Assembly (NCBI RefSeq): GCF_014529535.1
Contig: NW_023503555.1
Coordinates: forward strand, 8,308,001-8,372,000
DNA from: Bradysia coprophila
Lineage: Eukaryota > Arthropoda > Insecta > Diptera > Sciaridae
Direction: 5' to 3'
DNA length: 64,000 nt
The number at the start of each line of letters is the position of its first letter. The first letter of the stretch is position 1. A program made the position numbers and the translations under genes. Below are positions 1 through 9,381 of the stretch, one piece after another. The notes below the pieces were generated by a model. That model was given only the letters and a program-made list of their open reading frames with translations. It did not search any database and was not told the DNA's origin.

Positions 1-125
1 AGGGGCGAAAGTACTTTCGCTCCTCTGTTGGGAGGCGAAAGTATTTTCGCACCTCTTGTGATGTCGTGGCTAACTGAGAGTTGAATTTTTATACTTTCGC
101 ATCTCATTCGGGAAGCGAAAATTAC
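1..125. repeat. cluster of short GCGAAAGT-type hairpins
   Basis: Three to four copies of a short inverted motif (GGCGAAAGTACTTTCGC and variants with GTATTTTCGC) occur in about 120 bases. Each is nearly self-complementary and could fold into a small hairpin. A related hairpin (GGGGACGAAAG...CTTTCGTCCC) lies near 4320 inside the zinc-finger gene. They look like relics of a hairpin-type miniature transposon. The left edge is cut by the window boundary. Confidence 0.5.
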
Positions 126-227
126 AACTTTCGTAGTTGGTGTAATAAAAATGACTAATTTCGACGATCATGCTGTCCATTTCCAACCTTTTTAGCGACA
201 TTTGCGTAATCTGCTATTATCTGCCTA

Positions 228-460
228 GAACGGTAATCTAGCACTTATCTCCCTAGGGAAAGTTTGTTTATCTCGATATATCTTTTCTCGGTAGATAAAA
301 TAGCGTATGCACCTCTGTCCAAGTTGTTTATTTTGGAGATTTTGATTATGTATCACGCCTTCGGCTCGGTACATTAACTTCCGAAAATAAACACTTTGAA
401 CAAAGGTGCATAATCTACTAATAACTCAATGCAGTGCTACCCAAGGGAGATAAATAAGAC
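228..460. mobile_element. foldback miniature element (degenerate)
   Basis: An imperfect inverted repeat: the left arm (AGCACTTATCTCCCTAGGG near 240, TATGCACCTCTGTCC near 305) is complementary to the right arm (AAAGGTGCATA near 403, CCAAGGGAGATAAATAAG near 438). There is no ORF. It fits a decayed non-autonomous DNA transposon; superfamily is not assignable. Between this element and about 690 I see nothing recognisable. Confidence 0.5.
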
Positions 461-689
461 ATTATTTCATTCTGCTAAATTTGGTTTTGTTACCTTGTTT
501 CGTAATTACGTTTTCTTTCAGAACGTCACATTATCTCACCAGATAGAGAGCCAAAACAACTACTTTTTCTCTCACTTTTTCCATTTTCCATTTTCATTCC
601 GGTGACATGACATCGCTTTTCGCCCCAACTTACATCACGTTTTCGTTCCTTCTCACGGCACTTTTTGCGTATTACTAGGAATTTCATGC

Positions 690-830
690 AATTTTTTATG
701 AATAAAATGGAATCATAAAACTTAGTGACATATTTCTGGCTAAGACATTCTTTAAATCGACTTTTCACCATGAAGCCATGATGGCTGACACAACACAATC
801 AGATCTACATTTTTCTCCATTTGTTAAAAA
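690..830. repeat. partial copy of the palindromic element at 8577-8778
   Basis: The segment with AAATCGACTTTTCACC, GAAGCCATGATGGC and ACATTTTTCTCCATTTG resembles one arm plus loop of the palindromic element at 8577-8778. It looks like a half copy. Confidence 0.4.
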
Positions 831-888
831 CAAGCTTTTTTGTTCCTAGTGACATTATTATCGCAATGGCGCCATGTTGTGACGTCAC

Positions 889-1090
889 ACGACAGAGTAA
901 AGTTAACTAGGCAGGAGCGCTGATATTTGACTAGGAACCTGAATAATCTAGCAGCCCTATATCTTTAGCGAACAAAATTTTTCAATTCATGTCAGTGTTC
1001 ATTTCAGTTCATTTGCATACAGTGTATTAGGTACCTTATTTGACGTTTCGAAAATGAACTGCTCCTGCCTGGTTTATTTTACTCTGCCAT
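889..1090. mobile_element. TIR miniature element, family M1, copy 1
   Basis: About 200 bp bounded by inverted ends: left CAGAGTAAAGTTAACTAGGC, right GCCTGGTTTATTTTACTCTG. The interior (AAAATTTTTCAATTCATGTC) is shared with a full copy at 32986-33186, and the right end recurs alone near 31015-31086. Possible target duplication GACGTCA / GACGTTA. Non-autonomous, with no coding capacity. The 83-codon ORF overlapping its right end is not considered real. Confidence 0.75.
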
Positions 1091-1824
1091 GGACGTTATA
1101 TCCCCATTATTTATTTGAATTCTCAGGGAAAATTGTCATTCTTCCATTTTGTTGTCTCGTTTTCGCTCATACGATAAAGCAAGCCTCGACTATTCCCCTT
1201 GATATGATGATAATCTGCTATTCTATAAATGACTTTTTTACCTGTCGTCCTAAGAAAGACGCACAGGGGTTTAGAGCATCTACGGATTATCTATTTAAAA
1301 AATGAAATTTTGTCCATCGATCACTGTTCACTCAGAGTCTTAGCTTCAGTTTCAGTTTGCTTGAAGCTTCAGCTCAAATTTCACCACAGGTAAACAAGTC
1401 ATTCTCATTGGGAGATGTATCAGAGATGAAAACAAAGATACGAGAGTGATTGTGAACTCCTCGTCTTTCGTAAACAGACGGCATTGATGCTTTCTTCGTG
1501 TGAAAAATACACAACACATTCACGTGTACACGCGTCTGATATACGAGGAGCAGCGCCATGGCTGGAGTTGTATTTCAAATGTTTTTCATTTCCTCAGCTT
1601 AATTACGGAGGTTTGAGGGTTAACGCTCTAGTACAACAAAGAAATAGAAAATTATGACAGACAAGACACATGTTTTTTTTGAGCCACCAACAGTCATTCT
1701 GTTCAGATTAAACGTCCTCTCCTAGAGACAAAAACACAGTATTTTATGGTCTACGTATAAATTGATCTGTCATAAACTAGCGAAGAATTGCGTATAATTT
1801 GCTTGTTTTCTGCAAAATAACATT
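1091..1824. other. intergenic, upstream region of the zinc-finger gene
   Basis: I see no gene here. A TATA-like box (TATAAAT) at 1756-1762 sits about 65 bp upstream of the start codon of the following zinc-finger gene and is the best promoter candidate. Confidence 0.4.
1756..1762 (+). promoter_or_regulatory. TATA-like box of the zinc-finger gene
   Basis: TATAAAT in a suitable position relative to the ATG at 1825. Suggestive only; no initiator was verified. Confidence 0.35.
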
Positions 1825-4800
1825 ATGATTTGGACACATAATGAACAATATTCGATTCCCGATTTGCCGGGTGAAATTCCCGTACATGTGCTAGACGAGT
1901 TGCATAGGCATCAGGAGAATAATTCTGCAATTATTGTACCACCATCCAGTGTAGAAGACATACTGAACGATTTGATGCAACTGGATGAAGAAATTCTGGA
2001 TTCGTTAGCATTACAAGTTGCTGCAGATTTGGACGCTCTGGATTACACCAGCTACGAATGGAATGCGTTGAGCAACGAGAATGTCGAAGTTAGTTTGAAT
2101 CTGAACGAAAACGAGAGAAAGTCGGAAGAATCACAGCAAATTGAATTAACCGAATCAATGCAACAGGTTAGAACGATTCTTTACCTACGGTGCGGTTGAA
2201 TGTATTTTGATCAAGTGTGTGGAGTGTAGATGCGTTTTCGATATTTTTGGATATTATTTATCGACTTGGAGCCCTGAACAAGGTTCTAGAATTTTTTTCG
2301 GCCGGAACATGTGGTGCAGCGGAATCCACTGCACCTACGGCTACAGAGAGAACGGTGTGAACTGCAATTGGGAATGGTTGTAATTCTGATAGCAGTGGTA
2401 CAAAAAACTGGTTCTATGGATGCATGGGAAGCCGGTGGAAACTTGTTGAAATTTAAAAATTACCATTTTTGGAAGTTCGTCCAATCGGGAATCATGCTAA
2501 ATACATTTTATAATTGGTCCTACAGGTACAGATCATTATCGAAAATTTCTTTCTGTCGCTCGTTCCAGATATGGTCCTCAATGTACAGGACTAATTAGAA
2601 AATGTGTTCCGCATAATTCCCGATTTAGACGACCCTTCGAAAATCGTAATTTATGAACTTCAACGCGTCCCTTGCTTCAAATTAGAATTTCAATCGCTAC
2701 CGATACCAACCCACATCAGATTCCGCCGCACTAAAATTCCATTCAACCACACTGTGATACCCCATTCGTTTTCATTGCACTCAATGAAATTTCGTTTTAA
2801 AAAAGATCGAAGATCCAGCGACGGCTAACGAAAATACTGGAATAACAACAGAACCAAATAATTTGTCCGTTGATTCAGATCCAGAAGAAGCGAATGTTTC
2901 TAATCTACCAACTGATTCATGGGAAATGGTAGAGCAGATTCATCAAGTGTACTCAAATGATTCATTGGACACGTCCAGAAAAGAGATTGCTGAATCCTCT
3001 GCAGATTTCAAGGTAATTCTGCGAAAATTAGCCTGCAAATCTTTGGCGATTCTAAATGGGAATTTCCTTTATTTTTTATAACAAAAGCCAGTGGAAAGCT
3101 CTGATTATGATAGTGTCCTGAGGGGACCAAGTGCTAAATGTAAGGAACGGACCGTTAGATACCAGAAAACGTTCGTGCAGACTGAAGGTAAAAGAGAGCA
3201 CGAGTGTAAGCTGTGTACAAAAGTATTTCGAAGCAGATGCGATTTGTCCGGCCATTTACTAAACCACAATCGTAAGCAGTAAACCGATAAAATTTTCGCA
3301 AACATTTTTTTGAGGAAAAGAAAAATCATTTTCAGGCAAAAGGAAACGTTTGGCTCACCTAACAGGACCAGAGTCCAACAAAGATGGTGAGGACATTTTC
3401 AAAATTTGCAAATTTTATTTGAAAAGAAGTGATTGTATGCAAGGCTGTAATCTTTGCGGAGGTCACGTACACCGCCGTTTTATTAGACACGCGGGAACAC
3501 ACCTTCTCTGAATTATTTTACATACTAAAAAATTCACCTCAGCTGATGACTGACAATCATCAAGAGAGGCGACTTCTCCGACATATTATCATCAACTATG
3601 TGGTGTGTCACCCGCGTATCTGATCTCCTCAGCTTACATCGCTTATTTGAACCTCGCATTTTTGTCACTTGAATGAAATCGTCTTTTTATGTAGATACGA
3701 AGACACCGCGAATGAAGAAGCGTCATGAGTGCAGCGTGTGTAAGAAAACATTTCGGTGGAGATCTAATTTACTGGATCATTTGGTATATCACTCTGGTAA
3801 GAATATAGTTGTCTGGCTCACGTTAAATTTCCGTGAAATTTATATTTTCCTCACAAAAAATAGGTGCGAGACCGTATGAATGCCAAATTTGTAACAAGAC
3901 ATTTCCATGGAAAAAATCTTTTGCATATCACAAGGCCCATTGCGGTGAGATTTGTTCTTTTGAACTTTAAAGAGTTGACAAAACCAAGTTTCGCTGGTAC
4001 ACACAGCGGGGCTGCAAAAAATGTGTGTCCGCGCTATCCAGGATACCTGGAAATTACTATACAAGGGAAGGAATTTGATGTTTCGTATTCAGATGAGTAA
4101 ATGTGTCCGAGGGCTGTAGCCCGAGGTACGTTTACTCATCGTGATTCAAAATATCAACTTATTTCCCGAGTGTAGTATGACCTTTTCCTTTACGATGGAG
4201 GGAAAGACTTTTCCATAGGTACGGAAAGTCCATTTTCCCTTCCTAGTAAAGGAATAGTTATTTACGTATCGATTGAGGAGGCCGAAAGAGTTACGTATTA
4301 AGTTTTATATGCTGCCTACTGGGGACGAAAGTTTCTTTCGTCCCGCAGTAGGAAGCATATAAATTCTTTTGTTTACTGGGGAATTTAATTATTGCTAAAC
4401 AAACATGTGAGAATGCACATAGCGGGAAGTCATTTTTGCATTTTTGGATACTGGGCAGATAACATTTTTTGCAACCCCGACACACAGGAAAAATAGTATT
4501 TGTTCAACGAGGGAAGAAAAGTTGCATTTGAAGGGTGTTATTTCACCCGAGAAATGTCATTTACGTCACAAGGACTGAAGTCCGAAATGACTTTTCCGTG
4601 TGACGTATCGAGTTTTGCAGGCCTAAAAATGGAATTTGCAACTTTTTTTCCCAAGTAAAACGCAACATTTTTCACTACAAAGGGTTCCGAAGTTTCAGCG
4701 GAGTGTAGAAAATGACTATTTTCTCGCCTGCGTTATGAAAATGTTTTTTTTATCTCGGAAATGAAAATTCAGAACCGAGAGAATTGTTCCTGCATCGCAA

Positions 4801-7613
4801 TGACCAGATAATGCACTCTTTTGTTTCAATTGTCTTGAGGTACAATCCATAAGGGACGTCCGCAATTCAGTGTTGCCAGGCAGAGCACTCGAGAAGTGCA
4901 AATTTTTGTAAGTTAAATTGATGCCCTACGTGCCCTACCCCCTATGTAGGCAGGATATTTAGTTGATCGATCATACATTTGACACATCATAAACTCATAT
5001 TTTATCAATGATTTAAAACCTGTATGGCAACACTGGATTGCTAACGTGCTTGATGGATGTGCCATATTGTGTTAATCGTTCTAACTATTGTACAAATTTA
5101 GGTGTTAAAAAGTTCGTCTGCCGTGTGTGTAATGAATCTTTTAAGCTGCAACACGAGTTGCACAATCATTCGAAAATTCACTCTGTTGGTGAGAATAAAA
5201 ACAAGGCTGTATACTTTGGGCAGGTCACGCAGATGCAGATACGCGGGTTACACACCACGTTTCATACAAACAATTCACCACGCCATACAAATTCAATTTT
5301 GGTGAATTTGTTTGTATGGAAAAGGTGTGTTCCCGCGTATCTAATAAAATGGCGATCTGCGTGACCTCCCCAAAGTATACAGCCTTGAATAAAAAACCAT
5401 TTGCCATACCGTTCGTAATATTTACCCTCCATATCCCGTTAGATATTAAACCGTATAGGTGCGAGGTGTGTAGCAAATCGTTTTGGTGGCAGTCTCATCT
5501 AGATTATCATTTAAAATCCCACTCTGGTGAGAGATGTTTTTTTTATAGTTTCTATGATCCTATAACCGAATTTCCAATCATTTTGTTTTTGTAAATTAGA
5601 TGCAAAACCCTATGAATGTGCCTTGTGTAAGAAATCTTACCGATATGCAGATTGTTTGAAGTCACACTTACAAGTCCACTGTGTTAACGGTAAGAGCAGC
5701 GTTCCGATTCGCAATATTTCCGAAACAAAATATTTTCTTTGCACAAATTAGCTTCAACGCGCCAGCCACACGAATGCGAGATATGCAAGAAGAAATTTCT
5801 GTGGAAGAAATCTTTCATGCAGCACATGACACTTCACTCTGGTGAGTACAAGTGTAGACATAAGCCAAAGTATATAAACCACTGAAGGTAATATCAAATC
5901 AATGTGGAGCCCAAGTTTCGTTTGGTGCAGCGCCTACGATTTGAACAGAATTGATGGAATGTGGTGAGTCAGAATGGAAATGAATGTTGGAAAAGTGCTT
6001 CACCACCTCAAAAATACTATTGAAATCGTAGGTGCTGCAAATGTTCGAAACGGGTTCGGGCTTACCTGTTAAAGTTGAAGTTAACCCGAAACCTGTTCTT
6101 GACGTGAACCAGATCTTTCAATTTCGACTTCAACCTAAAGTTTATGTCTTAAACTTCACCGGAATCTGAAAATTTTCGGGTTACCCGAACCCGGCTTGAT
6201 CTGACCTGAAAATTTCCACGTTCGAGTCAGGTTCAGGTAAAACCCGAAATTGAAAATTCTAATCCAGTCTGAAGTTCAAGTTCGGGCTAAGCTATAAGGT
6301 TCGGACTCCCGTCAGACTGAGTCCGGCCTGTTCCGAGCATTTGCTGCATTAAAAAGAATTTGCGCTGCACTCGAACTCACCCGAGTTCAGCGAGCCTTGA
6401 GTGGCTTAAATACTCTAGACATTAACAACTTTACAGCCTGAGACCTCACGTGCGTCAGTTCCTCAAAGATCGCGATCTGTAACCTAGTATATTGTTGCAG
6501 TACCCATCTAAGACGAGAAATGTTTGTTGATGACACATTTGTTTGTAGAGTAGCCCTAGCGGGAACCAAAATTTTTGTCAAAATGAAGAATAAAACTGAA
6601 GACTGAAATTTTGAAATGACAAGTATTTTCTTGAGTTTTGTTTTTTGTGCAGGACCAAACACACTCATTTCGACACGAATTTCATTTCAGCAGAGAAAAA
6701 CTAGTTTTGAGCTTACATACTGTAACATGGGTTTCGAACTCGTAACATACGAGGGACTGACCTGAACGTGCGTTTTCAGTCTATAATTTACTTAATCATT
6801 TTTACCAACAATTTTTTTTTTAGATCCGTCGTCTTACCGATGCGAGATATGCAATCAGATATTTAAATTGAAAAGTTCCTTAGATTTACACTTAAGAACA
6901 CACTCTGGTGAGCAAAGTTTAATTATTGAGAAATGGATTTTTTTTAGGATTCTTTTTATCTTTTGACAAATTAGGTCCTCTTGAATGTGAGATATGCAAA
7001 ATAAGGTTTTTGAGCAGATGTGCTTTAGAGCGACACTTGATGGTCCACTCAGGTGAGCAATGTGTTTGATCAAATTGTCGTGGAAAAAATTTCGTTTTTT
7101 TTTGTAATTAGATGTGAAACCCTATGAATGTGACGTATGCAAAAAGTGTTTTAAGTACAAATCTGTTTTGAAGCGGCACTCAGTAGTCCATTCAGGTGAG
7201 CGAAATTTTGATTCGGCTTTCTAACCGTCAAATTTACTTTCTTTACTAATTAGACGTGCGACCCTACGAATGCGGGGTGTGCAATAGGACATTTAAGTTG
7301 AAAATGTGTCTTCAGTCCCACGCGAAATGCCATTCTGGTAAAGTTTTCGACTATATTGATGGATTGATGGGTTCATCAATACTTATCTTTTCATACAAAA
7401 ACTAGATCTGAAGCCGATTGTGAGTTGTGCGACAAGTCATTTTCGAGCAGAAGTTATTCAGCGTTTCACGGAATCATCCACTCAGCTGAGCAATGTTTAA
7501 TGGTTCGATACAATGGTCGCGGTGAGAATTTCGGTTATTCTTTTCAATTAGATGTGAGCCCCTTCGAGTGTAACGTATGTACGAGGTCAACATCACGAAG
7601 GGGTTCATACTGA
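1825..7613 (+). CDS. C2H2 zinc-finger protein, one finger per exon
   Basis: Likely a nuclear DNA-binding protein of about 569 residues. Proposed exons: 1825-2166, 2806-3012, 3088-3271, 3336-3386, 3695-3796, 3864-3944, 5102-5188, 5443-5526, 5600-5689, 5752-5841, 6824-6907, 6975-7052, 7112-7195, 7254-7337, 7552-7613; they join in frame at GT-AG sites. Exons 1-2 encode an acidic, Leu-rich, low-complexity region without a recognised domain. Exon 3 carries the first finger (C-x2-C...H-x3-H). Each later exon of 78-102 nt carries one finger, and the split Gly/Asp codon of the linker sits at every junction (phase 1 to phase 1). Finger 3 (3864-3944) has only two residues between its histidines and may be weak. 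The last exon encodes a truncated finger and a stop. A degenerate finger exon at 7406-7485 appears to be skipped. Poly(A) signal AATAAA at 7813. Orthology is unclear. Gene identity is secure, some joins less so. Confidence 0.82.
3438..3640. mobile_element. degenerate M2-family miniature element in intron 4 of the zinc-finger gene
   Basis: The left end CAAGGCTGTAATCTTTGCGG and the inner GACACGCGGGAACACACC match the inverted ends of the M2 copy at 5203-5386. The right end (GTGTCACCCGCGTATCTGAT) is decayed. Confidence 0.55.
3945..5101 (+). other. intron 6 of the zinc-finger gene, hairpin-rich
   Basis: A long intron with no exon I could recognise. It holds several hairpins, the clearest at 4307-4362, where ATATGCTGCCTACT-GGGACGAAAG is followed by its near reverse complement (CTTTCGTCCCGCAGTAGGAAG). 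Another near-palindromic stretch surrounds 4096-4140. Confidence 0.5.
5203..5386. mobile_element. TIR miniature element, family M2
   Basis: 184 bp with long inverted ends: left AAGGCTGTATACTTTGGGCA, right CCCCAAAGTATACAGCCTT. It is flanked by near-identical GAATAAAAAC sequences (5193-5202 and 5387-5397), a likely target duplication. It sits 14 bp downstream of the splice donor of exon 7 of the zinc-finger gene. Related fragments: 3438-3640 and 9035-9095. Confidence 0.8.
5842..6823 (+). other. long intron of the zinc-finger gene with an ACCCGAA-rich repeat
   Basis: No finger exon is recognised. The part at 6045-6330 is a simple repeat built around ACCCGAA / TTCGGGT on both strands; a related patch lies at 13160-13290 in the PWP2 intron. 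The rest shows nothing. Confidence 0.5.
7406..7485 (+). pseudogene. decaying zinc-finger exon
   Basis: It follows an intact TAG acceptor and encodes a recognisable finger (MCDKSFSSRSYSAFHGIIHS after the first Cys). Against its 84-nt neighbours it is 80 nt long: four bases are missing between the linker and the first cysteine, shifting the frame. Its donor reads CTCAG|CTGAG instead of CTCAG|GTGAG. Both lesions argue that it is skipped, which is harmless because flanking introns are in the same phase. Confidence 0.75.
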
Positions 7614-7812
7614 GGTAAAGAAAATGCCTTTAAACATTTCTCTCGTCGATTATTAAACTGATTAGTGTGTAATGTGCGAAAGATTGGGCTAAACGCAGAG
7701 TTTGTTAGTTTTAGATGTTTTTGTGAATTTTATTTATTTTGTAACATAACGGTTTTTTATGTTTAAGTTAGATTTAAGTCGTGTGTATATACGTCAGTTT
7801 TTAAATTGTATG

Positions 7813-7818
7813 AATAAA
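7813..7818 (+). terminator. poly(A) signal of the zinc-finger gene
   Basis: AATAAA about 200 bp after the stop codon at 7613. Confidence 0.5.
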
Positions 7819-7857
7819 GTCTTTGGAAAGAGCGAATCGATTTTGTTTTGGTAAGAC

Positions 7858-7980
7858 CCTATTTGCCCTGAAAGTACATGCAATTACCTTTCTAATGAAC
7901 CACACGACCATGTACGTTTCGTGTACCTCGACCAATTTCTGTAAGAAAAGTGTAAGTTTTCAATCTTTTCTCGGTTGAAA
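7858..7980 (+). repeat. dispersed repeat R1, fragment
   Basis: Contains TTGCCCTGAAAGTACATGCA and AAGAAAAGTG, shared with 8165-8430, 14640-14832 (inverted) and 15955-16212. The sequence between 7981 and 8164 holds nothing I recognise. Confidence 0.6.
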
Positions 7981-8164
7981 ATTTCAACTGTACATATCTC
8001 AGTGTAGATGAATTTTTCATGCTTCGGGGCCGAAAATGAGGGCACCTGTTTGGGACGGTTGATTTAAGGCACTTTCGCTTGTAAGCCTCACTTCGTTCGG
8101 CCTACAATCCGTGAAATTGCCTAAAATTAATCGTCCAAAACAGGTACACAAATATCATTAAACC

Positions 8165-8430
8165 CGATTTGCCCCGGAAGTACATGCAATTATCTTTCTA
8201 ATGACACCCCACACGACCCTGTACGGCTCGTGCAACTACAGAAATATTTGAAAGAAAAGTGCAGGTTTTCGGTTTTTGATGACCTCTTACCAGCCACAAA
8301 AGCTTCGAATTTTTTTTTTGAAAGTGGGTTTGGCTTATAGGGTTGAGTACCTTACTGGGCACATATAAAAAATTCCAATAGAAAATGCGTCCGATTTCGG
8401 TCTTCTGTTTCTCAGAAGAATCCCTCAAAG
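8165..8430 (+). repeat. dispersed repeat R1, longer copy
   Basis: About 265 bp running from GATTTGCCCCGGAAGTACAT through CAGCCACAAAAGC to ATGCGTCCGATTTCGG and TCAGAAGAATCCC. The same order of motifs is seen at 15955-16212 and, inverted, at 14640-14832. Family unknown; no inverted ends seen. Confidence 0.65.
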
Positions 8431-8576
8431 TAACTAAAATCCAGTATTTAAAAAACGCCCAAATGCATGCTTTTCAGCGATGCCTCTTAACTTGTTCTAC
8501 AAAAATAGATTAAATAAAAAAAATGTGGACACGGAATTATAAATGATGGCTGTGAATTCAGACTTACCACTTAAAT

Positions 8577-8778
8577 GTCAATTTTTGGCCTACGCATTCT
8601 TAAAATCGATTTTTAGCAGTGAAGCAGTGAAGCCATGATGGCACATTTTTATTCAAATAGAGAAAAATGTAGGTCATGCTGTCTTCTACATCTTTCTCCA
8701 TTTGGCCAAAAATGTGCCATCATGGCTTCACTGCTAAAATCGATTTTAATGCGTAGGCCAAAAATTTACATTTAATTG
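8577..8778. mobile_element. palindromic foldback element
   Basis: The left arm (GCCTACGCATTCTTAAAATC ... GAAGCCATGATGGCACATTT) is matched by the inverted right arm (AAATGTGCCATCATGGCTTC ... GATTTTAATGCGTAGGC). Arms of 80-95 bp surround a short loop. No ORF. A half copy lies at 690-830. Confidence 0.75.
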
Positions 8779-9034
8779 GCAAAGTTTTATTTTATTGGAA
8801 TTTCACGGTTCAGGGTAAGATGCATAGAAAATCCTTTGCTAAGAAAAATCCTTAAATTTTGAGACAATCAAAGAAAACTTATCGAAAATGGTGTAAAAAT
8901 TCTATAAAATCCTTTAAAGATTTTGAAGATTCTGAAGATTTTACATATAAAAAAAAATCACCACATCGTGTCACGGCGACGAGAATCGTCAGACGAGGTG
9001 AATTTTTGTATGAAATCCGCCATTGTAGTTATCT

Positions 9035-9095
9035 CAACTGTGGTGTGTCCCCCGCGTATCTATATCTGCGTGACCTCCCCAAAGTTTACAGCCTT
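9035..9095. repeat. solo right end of an M2-family element
   Basis: GTGTCCCCCGCGTATCTATA and CGTGACCTCCCCAAAGTTTA followed by CAGCC match the right end of the element at 5203-5386. No left end is preserved. The surrounding 8780-9381 shows no other gene-like signal. Confidence 0.6.
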
Positions 9096-9381
9096 GGTAA
9101 TGTCGCTCAAACATTGAATTCGGGTTTCAAGACGTTTGAGCCGTTTGACTTTGATGAATTTGAAAGTAGAAGTAACTTTATAACCCGCGCCATCTATATG
9201 TCATTCTTTTAGTTACAAAGACATTTTTGACGTTTTCTCAATTTTTATTTTTGTGCCATTGTGACTTGTGCCACTTCTGTGACATGTGCGTTTTCAAGAA
9301 GGTTATTGTATACAATACACGGTCGCGATCCTTGATTGACTAGAATAATATTATTTACGAAATAAACAGTCCATCCGCAAC

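Noticed and set aside
1054-1305. 83-codon ORF as a small gene
   Set aside because: Its first part is the end of an M1 transposon and the rest has no motif or splice context.
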